Assembly (NCBI RefSeq): GCF_031877795.1
Contig: NC_133954.1
Coordinates: forward strand, 9,515,466-9,579,465
DNA: 64,000 bases
Source: Strix aluco
Lineage: Eukaryota > Chordata > Aves > Strigiformes > Strigidae
Reading direction: 5' to 3'
The notes under the pieces are model-generated. The model ran no database searches. It was not told the DNA's origin and saw only the letters and a list, made by a program, of their open reading frames with translations. Below are positions 1 to 33,100 of this stretch, one piece after another. Each line of letters begins with the position of its first letter. Position 1 is the stretch's first letter. Both the position numbers and the translations under genes were made by a program.

Positions 1-1740
1 AAAGCTGTTGCACAACAGGAGTTTGCAGCACCTGAGGTGTGAAGTCTCCTCCTGCTCCCGCACCAACCGATTGCACCTGAGCCCCTGGTCCAGGCAGCAG
101 CTGGTATCATTTAAGAAATCAAAGCTTTATGTTGGCAGCAACAATCATTCAAGAAAATTATTTTTTAGAAGAGCAAAATGCAGTAAATAAATCTTCAGAG
201 GTGTAGCTTAAGATGTAAAGCAATCTCTATAAAATGCTTCATTAAAGGGAGCTCAGCTGGTGGGAACAACCCACGCATGATCTGGAGCACCAACAGTCCA
301 GGATGGAATTAAGGGAACAGAACAGACAGGAATGAGTGACCCCATTTGTTCTTTGAAATCTGAATTACCTTTCTGAACATGCCACATGATAAACAGAACT
401 TCAGCTTTAAACATAAGGGCAGCAGCCTTGTCTTTGGATGGACTTCTGTGGTTAGAATAACGTGATTTTAACACAGAACTCACAATTTCAACACGAGGGC
501 TCCTGGTTTCTCAGTTATAGAGTCACACCACGGCCTCTGCAAACAAGTTGTTTGAACAAACAGGCTGAAATTAAAGTAAAATAAATCCCTTCAGTCCTGA
601 CTGGGGTTATTGCACGGATGTGAAGAGGCCAGGCCGCGGTCGAGATCAGTGAGCGCAGAGTTTTTAGGCATAAGCATCTGTGCTCGAGTAGGAGAAACCA
701 GAAGGGCAGAAGCTCGTCGGGCATCCACGATGCTGGTGGTTCTGCAGCGTGGGGGGAGGTTTTAGGACAAGTGGTAACTGGGATCTTTCCGGGAAGGAGA
801 GGCTGGGCAAGCTGTCCTACGCTTTGCCTTCAGTCTGGAAAATCTGAAAGCGTTAATTATTGGCGAGAGCTGCCTTGTTCCATGAAGCAAGTGTGTATCT
901 GATGTCTGCTTAATGGGTTTATTTTTTACCCAAAGCAAGAGAGTATCTAGCTGAAGGTACATGTATATTGGAATTTTCGCACATTTCAACCAGCGTCATT
1001 TTTTTGTGATGAAGTTTCCTCATATTAATGAGTTAAATAACCCTCCTCTCGGAATTACCACCTTTTGGCACAGTTAGTTATGAAATGTAAAACCAAAATG
1101 GGTCACGAGGTAACTCCCCCCTTCTTGTAAGTGCCTCAAGGTGCATTTTTCTAAAAGCAATCCTTTTAATTGCTGGAAACAGAAACTCCTCAAATGCATT
1201 TTAACTAGTACAGCTGCAAGTGCTTAAAAATAACAGCAGAAATAATCAGCAGGAAAAAAATAGCATCAGGTATAAGTATTTGGACCCCAATTGCATCTTC
1301 CTCATTGTGTCTTTTTGTGAATTCATACCTCAGCCCTTTAGGTAGGAAATTGTACTTGGTTTAAACAGGAAAATTATTTCTGATAGTGGTTAAAAGCTTA
1401 CAGGCAGAGACTACAAGTTCACTAATACTTGTATCATTTCCTCTACAAATTCCCTTCATTGGCTTTTAAAGTCAAGAGCCGCCATGCGAGACCCCTCTAG
1501 ACACAGCCAGCGTCTGTACCACAGCCTGGAGCAACTCGGGAATTTTTACTTTGTTTGTCAAAGTGCTTTTGCAGGAAAACCTTCTGTACGTAGTGTTTCA
1601 GTAATGAATTCTGTGGTTTTATTCTCCTCTGGGTTTAAGATGGAGAACAGCTGACGAAAGCCCTAAATCAAATACAGGCATTACCTTAGAAGACAAGAAC
1701 CAGACCACTCTTAAGTTTAAAAAAAACCAAACAGGTTGGA
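1..1740. other. Intergenic or distal SMARCE1 3' flank, no gene seen
   Basis: AT-rich sequence with scattered short open frames and no recognisable protein, RNA gene or repeat. It lies downstream of SMARCE1, where the mammalian neighbour is CCR7; no CCR7 exon is visible here. Confidence 0.5.
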
Positions 1741-1741
1741 C

Positions 1742-1747
1742 TTTATT
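1742..1747 (-). terminator. Candidate SMARCE1 poly(A) signal
   Basis: The minus strand reads AATAAA here, about 1.1 kb past the SMARCE1 stop codon. A second AATAAA lies at 1618-1623. Use of either would place the CpG island at 2030-2580 inside the 3' UTR. No transcript evidence was available, so this is one candidate among several. Confidence 0.3.
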
Positions 1748-2029
1748 ATTTTTAGACCATTAAAAAAAAAAGACCAAAAGGGTTTAAAAAACATTGCCAT
1801 CTGATATACCCACTATTCCATACAAACATCCTAGTTCTGAAGGTGTCATGTGTTCTCTCATGGAGCGGCTTCTACCTGTTGTTGCAATTAAGTGTATTTT
1901 TTTTTTTTCTTCAGTACGGCTTCTGCTTATACAGGGCAAAATGTGGCATTTTCAGTACAGTCGTAGAGTTCCCAGAGGTTCTGAAGGCTCACGGCAAGCG
2001 AAGCTGTTTGACCCTTTGTGCCGTGTTAG

Positions 2030-2580
2030 TGACCATCTGCCCAGAGAACCAGCACGTCCAAACCCCTCCTGCTCCGGCCTCTGCCACGGCTCCGGCCGAG
2101 GCCACAGCGGGAGGGCGCAGCAGCCAATAAAGCGGTTGCACAGAAAAGCCAAGACTGGGCTGGAAAGAATCCGGCATCACAGAAAAAAACCAACCCTAAG
2201 GTAGATCATTTACTTCAACTATCCTCGGCCCTTGGGAAGTGGCTCTCCCGCGGCGCTGCGTGGAGCAGGAGCTGTGGGGCAGCTGCCCTGAGACAGCCAC
2301 AGTTACACCAGAGCCCGCGACGCTGCCCGGATGGGGCTTTGGCAGAGCGTGTGCGGGGCAGCGGCGGCCGCGGCGCTGCTGGGGGGTTCCTGGTTGTTAC
2401 CAGCTGCCGGCTCCCGGGCGCCCGCTGGCCGCTCTGGGACACGAGCGCCGTCAAGGCCGTTTCTCAGCCGCGCTGCTCCCTCGGCCTCCGTGACCACGGC
2501 GGCTGTCACCGCGGCCACCCATGGCCACAGGCCCCTGGGGACAGATGGCAGCTTCCCCGGGGTCACGGCGCCGGGAGGAG
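2030..2580. promoter_or_regulatory. CpG island just downstream of SMARCE1 stop
   Basis: A compact stretch dense in CpG and GC, richest at about 2220-2580 (for example the GCGGCGGCCGCGGCG-like run near 2362), surrounded by AT-rich DNA. By eye, CpG frequency in the core is close to what base composition alone predicts, with no sign of CpG depletion. Several overlapping open frames on both strands are the usual by-product of high GC, and none resembles a known protein. It could be part of the SMARCE1 3' UTR, an alternative or antisense promoter, or a distal element of the next gene. Confidence 0.6.
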
Positions 2581-2876
2581 GGGAGTGCCCTGATCTCTGC
2601 TGTGAGCCCCAAAGCCAGAACTACCTTTGAGGGAAGAAATCACCTCTCCTCGTTGTTACAGCTGCGTTCAGACACTCAGAGTTTGCTTTTCTGTCTGCGA
2701 GACACCCCCGGCCTCTCAGAGCCCCTTTAAGCCGCTACTGCCGATACCTGACGATACTAAAGCCAGTATCCTCTGGAGAGGAGAGATACAGGCAGGGAAG
2801 ATACAAAAGCCGCGTAGCACATTTTGAAATCAAAACAGTACTTCATTAAAAAGAGACATATGAAACGAGTCAATAT

Positions 2877-17464
<14,588 letters not shown>

Positions 17465-17471
<7 letters not shown>

Positions 17472-17515
17472 TTTGATAAGCAAATTTTCAGCCACCTGAC
17501 ATTATATTTGTACTT
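17465..17515 (-). other. SMARCE1: SMARCE1 exon 2 with start codon and short uORF
   Basis: The acceptor gtctttcag precedes 17515, and the donor AA|gtaagt follows 17465. The exon carries 44 nt of 5' UTR and the first 7 coding nt (ATG TCA A). Within the leader, an upstream ATG opens a four-residue frame (MSGG, stop) at 17488-17502, which ends 16 nt before the main ATG and is out of frame with it. Confidence 0.8.
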
Positions 17516-18436
17516 CTGAAAGACAAAAGAATATCATGCTATTAAGTATTATGCCTTTGCTTCCCCAAATCTTTGAAACTTCAATTATTATAGTTACCAT
17601 TGACTAGCAAAAAGTTTGCCAATTTTGAAATAAAGACAAAAGGGTTTCTAAAAACTAAGCTGTTACCTCTTTGAAAAATGAATGTACTTTCCAAGGAATC
17701 TGGCCTTAAATAGCTGTGAAACAACACTCAGGTTTACGTCAGCTTCATATTAAAAGGTTTTAAGTACAGATATTTTTTCCCCCTTAAGAAATAGAAAGAA
17801 TATATCTAATTATTTTACACTGTTTCAGAAAACTGGGTATTAATGGAAAAAGGACCAAACTAAATAGTATCTCCTTTACACGGTACAAAAAAAAAGTCAT
17901 CACCGATGGCCAGCAGCAGCCCGCAGGATGGGAGCGCACTTAACCCTTCCGCCACGAGCCCACCCGTGTGCGTGGAAAAAGCGCCATAACAGCGCACTGT
18001 GTTTTTCGGCCTTTCTCTTCCCACAACTCCACCGGAGTCGCACCAGAAGCCGAACCTCCTCCCGAAATTCCCGGCTCATAACGTGCTCAGCTCGGGACTC
18101 GCACAAACTCCGACAGGGGATCGCTCCTGAAGCGGGGCCGGGGGGGCCGCAGCGAGGGCACCTCCAGCACCGCGCTCCCCCCTCGCGGCCTTCGCCAGGA
18201 AAACGCTGCGTGCTGCGGGGGGAGGCCCAGCCCCACCGGGCCCCCTGCCCGTGCTGCACGGCCGGGCCCGAGCCCACCCCGCTCCGCCGTGACCGGCTGT
18301 GGGGGGCGCAGCCCCCCGCCACCCCGGCGGCCGATAACGGGAAGGAGGCCGGAGCCTGGGCCTGCCCCATCCTCCCACTCCGGCCAGGCTGCGGCCCCGC
18401 GCCCGCCCCCCCGCAGCCGCCAGGCCAGGCCAGGCT

Positions 18437-18466
18437 GGGCCGGGCCGGGCCGGGCCGGGCCGGGCC
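18437..18466. repeat. GGGCC tandem array (6 perfect units)
   Basis: Six perfect GGGCC pentamers follow a degenerate AGGCC run from about 18422. The array lies in the first SMARCE1 intron, within about 60 bp of the inferred exon 1 donor. Such G-rich arrays can form G-quadruplex or R-loop structures and tend to vary in length. Confidence 0.9.
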
Positions 18467-18503
18467 AAGGGACGCTCGGTCCGGCCGGGCCGCCCCCACT
18501 CAC

Positions 18504-18560
18504 CCGCTCCTCCGCCGGCCGCGCTCCCTTTGTTCCCACCAGGCCGGGGCGGCGGCGAGA
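18504..18560 (-). other. SMARCE1: Inferred noncoding exon 1 of SMARCE1
   Basis: A strong donor (GCGG|GTGAGTGG on the minus strand) ends at 18504 inside the CpG island, about 1 kb upstream of exon 2. The upstream boundary (the transcription start) is a guess. The exon is inferred from the donor and the usual SMARCE1 structure of a noncoding first exon. Confidence 0.45.
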
Positions 18561-19479
18561 ACGGCGCCTGCGCGCTCTGCCCCGCACTTTCGACACGCCG
18601 CCCCCGCCCTCCCGCCAGCGGCTGGTCGGGCTGCTAAGGGGGGGGGGCTTTTTGCCCCCCCGGTTCTCCCCGGAGCCCCCGCCGGGCCGAGGCCTTTCCC
18701 ACACCCCTCGGGGACGGTGGAGGCCGGGAGGGGTTGTGGCGAATCTGCGGGACGCAGAGGGCAAAGGCTATAGGGGCGCGGCCCGCCGCTACCGGGAAGG
18801 AGGCGCCGCCTCCCCCGCGGCCGGGGGGTGTTACCGGTGCTCCCGAAGCATCGTGCGGGCCCGGCTGCCTCCACCCGGCCTCGCTGTCTCCGGCACCGGG
18901 CTCGTCCCCTCCGCCCCGCGGCAGCGAGGGGATTATGCGGGCGGGAAACCGCCCGCCTTCACGTCCCTCTCAGCACTTTCCACGGGGAGACTAACCCGCC
19001 TCCCGCCCAGCCGGCTCCCCACCGGGCAGCCCCGGTCGTTGTTCCCCTGCCCGTCGCGGCCCGGTCGGGGGGAGCGGCCGCGGTGTCTCCCGGTGGCGAA
19101 TCTGCGGCGGGGAACAAGCAGGCGGGGGGAGGCCGCTGGCGCCTCGCGCCCGCCGCCGTTTGGCGCCTTTTTCCCTCAGAGGGAGCGCGCGGCGGCGCCG
19201 CCCTTGCTCCCGCGGAAACGCTGCGGTGGAGCGTCCGCGCCCGAATAAGTCCCGTAAAGGCGGGCGGTAGAGTCAGGGGAACAGTCCTGGCAGGGCTGGG
19301 GAACCCTTCCCGTCGAGTGTGCAGGGCGGTGCTGAAATGGCGGCTGGGGAAGGGCAACGCCTCCAAAAGAGGTTGAGCGGGAGCAAGATGCGGCCTTCGG
19401 TCTGGTCGTGCCTGAGGAAAGGCGGGAAGGTGTGAGGAGGAGCGGGCGCCATCAGAGGTGGGTCAGCCCCTGGGGGAAG

Positions 19480-22400
19480 GAAGGCTGGTCAGACGGGCTA
19501 CGGGGGAGACCCGAGGTTATAAGTCTGTGTAGATGGTAATTTTGAATTAAATCAGACTGACCAACTCAAACACCACAGAGAATTATAAATTAAAGAGTAC
19601 ACTGGGAGCAGTGGAATCGGCTAGAACAATTTCTTGCAGAAATTTGTGAAGGTGTCACGGAGGTAAAAAGCTTGCAAATGTAAAACACTCTGTGGCTCTG
19701 AGTGTGTGAGGAAGATGAAGAATTTCAGACCTCAGCATTCAGTGTAGGTGTCTATAGTTCTTTATACAGTGAAAATTGTTCAAGTGACTGAATTAAAAAT
19801 GAAAACGTAAAGCTTGGCATCGAAATGCTGTCATGTGGCTAATAAGATAAATTTCTAGACATCCATAAAGGAGGATTTTGGTGGATCTGGTGACTGGCAG
19901 CTGAAGGAAAGCCAAACAGTGAATGTCCATGACAAGGTGGTGGAAATACCTGATTTTTTGAACAGAAAAGGATGGATGATACCTACCTAACCCAAAAGGA
20001 CAGCAGAAGGGGAAACGAAGAAAAACTGACTGAATATGATACCAGCTTGCTGCAAGTTAGACCCATTTATTCTTGATGCCTACAGTTTGTCTAGCCCAGT
20101 TTGCTTTTGTTCTTAAACGAGCGCATTTTTACAAAGATGAGACCTCTGCCTTCATCTGCCCGCAGTGGCACTGTTTTAATTAGCAACAGTTTCCTAAGGT
20201 TTGTAATGAGGACGTATATTCATTGGAAAGTAGGTTGCAACAGTGAAACCCATTTTTACCTCAGATGTTTGCAGGTATTAGATGGCAGTAGCTCAGCTGA
20301 TCTGAATTTAATTAGTAGCACAGAAGTGAAGAATGCTTTGCCATATTATCAAACTTCAGTGTTATGTTTTTTAATTCAGCTTTAAAGTGACCTAAAATCA
20401 GGGTGAGATATTCTTGTGAATACTTCTTTTTCCTGTGCTGATGTGGAGTTCACACTGACACTAGTGGAAGTTCGAGTAGTTTATGAACGAAAGAGTAAGC
20501 TCATTACATTTGAAGAGATGGAATTTGTGAATAATGCAAAAGATACATATGTACTGTAAGGGGAGAAAATGTAGTTAAAACCAGGATGCACACTTGAACC
20601 AGGTCTAGATTAGCAGCAATTATTCATGCAGCTATTGAAGTCAGTGTCGGGGAGCCCCACATGAAGAAAATAGCCTTGAACAGGAGGAGTAGGCTGTCTG
20701 CAGAATGTCACGTGTTAACAAAAACAGCTATTAAACTGCAGTGTCTTTTTTTTTTTTGCCTTAGAGCATCAAGTTTTGTGATCATAAAACAGTATAACTG
20801 GGTTTGTGCCAGTTGTTTCAAACTTCAGACGGGAGCTGAGCGGTTGAGTCTGGTGTCAAACAATGGCAACTTCTGTAGGAGGAATAAATTTCTCATCGCA
20901 GGACAGCGCAGGATGAACTTGTGCTGTCACTGGGGTCAGGGCGATGGCTTCAGAAACCGTCGGGTCAGGCCATTATACGGATGAAATAACGTATGAGTAA
21001 GGTCAGCATTTTTTTCTAGTTACTCAATATCCCAGACAATGTTTACTATAGATACATGGTAATTTTTCTCTCCTAAAATAATATGGAGGTTGTATTGCAA
21101 GGCGAAGTCAGGTATGTGTTCTGTACCATGCTGGATGAGGTTTCTATCATTAGGGAAGAAAAAATGTAGAGTTACGCTAGAGAAGATAATACCCCGAGAA
21201 GTACCATAGGTTGGAGAATAAGCCAAACACCCTGTGGTTAAAGAAAAAAATGTGCCCGTGAGTAAGATTATTCCATTATTGTTTACTGTAGAGATGGCAG
21301 CACCTTCCATGCAGTTGTGTAGTAATTTTCATAAGCCTATACAAGCTCCTCCTGCATGAGAAAGTCTGCCTAAGCAGTTTTAAGGGTATATGTATTAAGC
21401 TAAGTTTGTTACATATTTGCTATTTATCTTTGCCTGTCAGCTTCTCTTTTAGATTGTAAACTTGTGGCAGATGCAGTCTTCTGTTCTTTCTTGTGTGCTA
21501 CTCAGAACAAAGGACTTTAGATCTAGTCAGCGTTGCTGGATTTACCAGAAAAAGAGTAATTTTTTAGCAGGAGGACACTCAAATGTTATGATAGAGATTC
21601 TTAGTGAGTTTGTGTCTTTCTTATTGTAGAGGAGATCTTAGAAAACACTTGGTTGCAGTGCTACAGATTTTCTCTTATCTACAACTTCTCTTTTGTATTT
21701 CTCTGTTACGTCTTTCTTTTTAAGGTAAACACATTAAAACTCACAAAATATGCATGGGCAAACTCAATTTTCATACTTTTTTATTGTAGTACTATCATTT
21801 ACTTTGGTAAATTCGTATCCCTGTTTAAAGTGCCTTAAAGCAATTAAAACTTAGTTTAATTCAAGTATTGTAAAATGTACAGAGTATAAGCACAAAAAAA
21901 GCTGCATAGTGAAAATACTAGAGCAGGCTAATACATTCAGGATGCCAAATACTCAAGTATTAACAACACCAGATCAGTATTAAGGTTAATGATAGTTAGC
22001 CGGCTTCATACAGTAGATACAGAACTGTGGGCACTATAAATGCATTGTTCTCACCATTGACAAAAGATAGAAGCGTAACTTAAACACGGAAAGAATTTGT
22101 AGTATCAGTTTTTGTAACACATGCCGTAAGTAATAAGGCAAATACTGACTCTTAAATTAATCTTTACATGCTGCTGTGAATCCAGGAAATACGGTACGTG
22201 GTTTTTCTAGATTCTGAGCTCCTGCAATCCCAGTGATTTTGGCGAGAGTTCGTGACATCCACACCTCTTAAAAATCCTCATAAACGATCATTCTTATATT
22301 AATACAATTTTGTTTGAATTTTTGTTTGAAATTTGTCTCATGTTATAAAGAAGTTTGTCTGAATTTGTATTTCTTTTTTTTCTGTGTACTGATGCAAGAT

Positions 22401-23350
22401 CATCTATTGTACTTTGTATTTGCCCGTAGCTACTCTGAGTAGCACTGGGGGATACTTAATGGGTATGGTAGAATTTTACTTTGAATATGTAGCCCTTATT
22501 TTGTCCATTTAATTTGAAGGAATAATAGTTGTACCCTGGTATAATAGTGACTTCTTATGTGCACTAGATCAAGAGCATAACTTACTTATAATATTTGTCA
22601 GACAAGGAATTTGTTGAAGATATTTTAATTCACATTGTTATAATAAACAAAATTCATTAAATACCAGCACTAAAATGGTTGGTTGACACCTTACATTTGA
22701 ACAATTGAAGCGTATAATTTTTCTTGCTATGGCTAAGAAAGTTGTAGTACATGTGGACACATAAGAGAATGATTGATTTTCAGTGGAAATTCCTGCTTCA
22801 AAATCAGTGGAACAATATGGCTAAAGTATTCTTTGTTCGTAACAACACTTTTAAAAAATGTGTGTATAATTATGTAAGGGAAAGACATCTTTGCTCAGCT
22901 GTTGCCTAAAAAAATTAATTTAAAAATACCAGCCACTTTTAAAAGAAGATTCTTTGTTAATAGTTTATGTATTTTAAGAGCATCTTTGTATGCAATTTTT
23001 GCTGTTAGAAAGTGTTATTTTAAAATATATTTCAAGAATTATGACAGTTGTGATATAAATTATTACAAGGATTCATCAGTCATTTCATATATGCAATATT
23101 GGATAATTAAGAGAATGAAATATGCGTTTCTCATTTCCAGAAGGAGAAAAAAAATTCTCTTCTACAAAAGCAGAATATGTCAAAGTATAAAGTTACAGTT
23201 TAATTTTTGTCGTATTTGGTGAAATTCTACAAAACAACAACAACAATAATGACAAAATTAAAGGGCTGCACCCAGAGTATAAAACTAGTAGAAGTTAGGT
23301 TTCTTGGAATCTTACCTCCCTTGCTCTTCTCCCTTTCTTTTAAAAGACCT
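19480..23350. other. Intergenic region between SMARCE1 and KRT222
   Basis: AT-rich, with only short spurious frames. Apart from one old LINE tail at about 21446-21545, I see no gene, RNA or recognisable element. Confidence 0.55.
21446..21545 (+). repeat. Ancient L2/CR1-type LINE 3' tail remnant
   Basis: TTTTAGATTGTAAACTTGTG, then GGCAGATGCAGTCTTCTGTTC, then a GTGCTACTCAGAAC-like stretch. This is the same old tail pattern as at 9285-9357 but on the opposite strand, and it is strongly diverged. Confidence 0.4.
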
Positions 23351-23357
23351 GTATGTT

Positions 23358-23363
23358 TTTATT
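23358..23363 (-). terminator. Candidate KRT222 poly(A) signal
   Basis: AATAAA on the minus strand about 120 nt past the KRT222 stop codon. This is the nearest good hexamer, although mammalian KRT222 may use a longer 3' UTR. Confidence 0.4.
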
Positions 23364-23484
23364 GTATTAATTAAAGTACTTAGTAAGATTTTGTAGTTGT
23401 AGCAAGACAGCAGGCCGTGTAAGTCCATCTACAGTATATTTCCAGAGCCTGTTGGAGATGAACTTTGGGTTAATTTGCTGTAGG

Positions 23485-29654
<6,170 letters not shown>

Positions 29655-30149
29655 TCTCCTCCCATCCTCGCCCGGGCCGGCCGCGCAGTGCCGGAGCGGA
29701 GCGGGGGGCCGCGGGCAGCGCCTCTGCCGCGGGGAGAGCGGGGGCAGCCGGGCGGCTGTTAAAGCTGCAGCGCTCCATTTCGGGGGGGCGCTGGAAGGTC
29801 AGAGGCTTGCCATCGCTCCGAACGCAGGGCTAATAAAGCAACGTCTGGCGCTTTCACAGCGATTCGAATGTTGATTCCGAAATTATGTGCTGAAACTATA
29901 CACAACGCCTTTACGTTTTTGTGGCAGTGTCGCCGGGTGTTTTTAGAACCTCAAAAACGTGAGGTTGAGAGAGAAAAGGACAAAATTGCAGCTGCCCAGC
30001 TTGCGAGTGGAAGGGCAGAGGGGGGGGGAGCAGCTTCCCGCAGTCCCCCAGTGCCGGCGGCAGGGCTGCTGCAACGCGCTGCACCGGGCAGGGGCGCAGC
30101 GTGGGGCAGGTTCCTCAGGGAGCAGGAACTGGCTCCTTGAAGGTTGCTG

Positions 30150-33100
30150 GGACTCGGCGGGGCGAAGCCTCAGGTGCCTGACGTGATCTAGTGCTCAGGA
30201 CAGGCCCCTTTTGAAAAAGAGCTGGGCTCCTGGACATCCTCTCACCCAGCAACATTTCGGTGTTTTTATGGGCAGGAGCACAGAAGGCAGGAGAGGAACC
30301 AGCACTAGGGGTGAGGAATGCTTGTGCACCTCGTGCCAGGGGCCTGGCTCCTCTCCTGCACAGTGCAAAGTCCTGGTGAGTTAACGCTTCAAGCGTGGCT
30401 AGCTGCTGCCAGAAAAGTGTCTGCTTTGTCTCTGAAGGGGTTTACAGTACCTCTGCCACGTGTCGGTGTGTTCAGTTCACAGAATATGCAGATTATATCA
30501 GATTCTGACACCTTTCCTGACAGCTGCCAGGGAGGTAGAAAGTACAGATTGTCTGCTGTGCTGTATTTTGTGCAAACAGTTCTTCAGTTCCTGGCTCACT
30601 GTAGCTGCTGTATGATCCCAGTGATCTTGTCTGCTAAGGACAGCTCTTACCCATCTTCCAAAGTGTTTTCAGTAACGCACAATACCACACATTTAGTAAA
30701 GAAGTTTGTGAGGTAGAATGCATTTTCACACTCCAAATAAGAATATACATCAATAAAATGAGAAAAGAAGGCGGTAAACTTTTGTAAGACACTCATCTTT
30801 TTAGAAGTCAGAGTATTATACCACTTAAAAGTTTCCTTGTGTGCATAAGGCTTCCTTGTTCTTGGCTCTGCCCGCTGGCACATGTAAAAGGATCCTGTGT
30901 TCTGTTTTTATTTTTCTTAGCTGGCTGTTTTTCAGCTGACCTGGACTGAGATGAGAATGTTTTGTTGTACAGCATCTTTTCTACAAGTGTCTTAATTATT
31001 CTAGTTTTCTGTATTTCTAAAACCAAAATATTGACAGTGTTTTTCATTGATGTTATGAGAACAGTCACGTAATAAAAGTATTAGGAATCCATCAAACAAG
31101 CATAAGATACCTTAGGACATTATAAACAATAGGAAGAGCCTATGTATTTAAGCAAATAAGAACTTGAAATGTAATTTAAAATCTTCCTTTACATTGCAAT
31201 ACCGACTGTTTACAGCTTGCTTTCAGTTCCCTGGCACTCAGGCAGTCAAGGCTGTCTAGTGTCCGGAAATTAATCCAGAAATGTGCAAGTTTGAAATACA
31301 ATGTCGAGGCCTCCAGCGATATTGGATTTGGTCCCACAGACAAAACTTTATACATCAACCAGCATTTATGGATGAATCTTCACATTTCCAGGAGCTAAAC
31401 ATTTGCCAGTTGATACAATTTTTAAAAGCTTTTAAAAAGAAATTAGCACTAATGCTTTCTTTTTCTGTCTTTTTTTAGACGTGTAGAGGGAACATCTGGC
31501 TACGAGATCCCTGAAGACTAAAGGTAGGTAGGTGTAAGAAATTGTATCTTTGGATTTATGTAATTTTGAATTCTAGTTACTTTCAATGTTCATATTTTAT
31601 TACAGATGTTGGATTTTAGTTAACTTTATAGTTCAGATACTGTGCAACAATTATTTGGATTCTGTGATACAGTATAACGCCATAGTGATTGCGAGCTGCT
31701 TTGGTTTGCCACTGTTGCTTTCTCACAAGACAATAGCTAGAGTGGTTTCTAGATCTTACATACATCAAAATTGCACCCTAGGCAGTTCTGAGTCATCTTT
31801 TAGATCGTAATATTAAATTCAGGATTAATGTGTATGTAGGTAAACTACATGATTATGCAGTGGAGATCTACATTGAATCATGTAGGGAATAATGATTTCA
31901 CAGCAATCGCACTTGCAGTCCTTGAGGTATGTACATTATTTCATATATCTTTATATTCAATTATTCTGCAAGTATAAATGTCTTTGGAAGAAGAGGGACA
32001 TATTTTTCTCAAAATGGAGTTGCTGTCAATGATAGGGAAGATGATATGTTTCAGGTTTTCCACATATGAAAAAAAAATTATGGATTGGAAAGAAAGATGA
32101 TGAATGCTGTCCTGTCTTAGGAAGAGGAAAAATTTCCTTCAGTCTATAATTTTAAAATTTCTCTATAGTGGTACTCTTGGTAGTCATGCCCAGGTACATA
32201 AACAACCTCAATTTGTCTATTTCTGATATAATTAATTTATATTGTAATTATTTTAATTAAAAATAATGTAGTCTGCAACAGTAAAAAATATTACTGAAAT
32301 ACATCGCGTGTAATAAGATTCTTTTATTTATCAGCACTGCTTTTAAAGGGTGAAAATGAGGAGGTACACTTGTGTTCCATGCTTTTAGAAAAGAAATTAC
32401 TTCTTAAACTGTTGAAGATGGTGCATTTACTCAAGAGGTTCTCGAGTTCTTCCCTCTCTGTACTGGCATATATAGGAGATTCTTCTATTTCCTTTCTGTG
32501 CGTTGTTTATCACAGTGCCTTTTCTTTAACTGACTGGATTTTAGATGTTGCAATTCGACTGTGCTGATTTGGTTCTTCGATTATTGTTTTATTTACCCCG
32601 GCTTTTATTGCTTTGAAGCAGGAAGCAGAAACAATGCGAGTAGTGGGTTTTACAAAAGGCAGAATGGAAGCACAGCATGGAATCTGTGCTCCCATTAAAC
32701 TGCGCGTTTGGGTCAAATGTTTAAGGGATGTGATTGAATGTGCAGAACATCTGGATTCTAGAGACACGGTAATACACGTGTAAGAGGTCACTGTAACTTC
32801 CTCGTCTTATCTGAGAATTACACAAATATCGCCAACGTTTTGGCTCAAGAACAAAGGCTTAGGTGTAAATTGTAAGGGGATTGTATTTTGTTTCACAGTT
32901 TTGTTTTGGATGAGATTCCTTTAAACAGTTCCCTTGAGCTGGTCAGCTGGGTGCCAAATTCCGGATTCGCGCAAGGCATCGCGCTCCCGGGAGGCAGCCC
33001 TCCGCGACGTGGGACCGCCGGGGCAGACCCCGTGTGCTCTGCTTGCACAACCTCTCTCTTACATTGGTAGCTTTAAATTACGAGTTAGCAAGTACTCCTT

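Larger units (their letters stand above)
17890..19480. promoter_or_regulatory. SMARCE1: CpG-island promoter of SMARCE1
   Basis: About 1.6 kb of CpG-dense, GC-rich DNA covering the 5' end of SMARCE1 and extending roughly 900 bp upstream of the inferred first exon. No TATA box is seen in the expected place, as is usual for a broadly expressed gene. The long open frames on both strands (up to 319 codons) reflect scarcity of AT-rich stop codons and have Pro/Ala/Gly/Arg compositions unlike real proteins. Confidence 0.85.

Noticed and set aside
1794-2204. 136-codon plus-strand frame running into the CpG island
   Set aside because: There is no recognisable domain, overlapping frames are open as well, and it starts in low-complexity AT-rich sequence.
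18289-19248. 319-codon plus-strand open frame in the SMARCE1 CpG island, plus several others of 130-280 codons on both strands
   Set aside because: Composition is Pro/Arg/Ala/Gly with no domain, several frames are open at once, and the region is simply GC-rich and stop-poor. It overlaps the SMARCE1 promoter and first exon.
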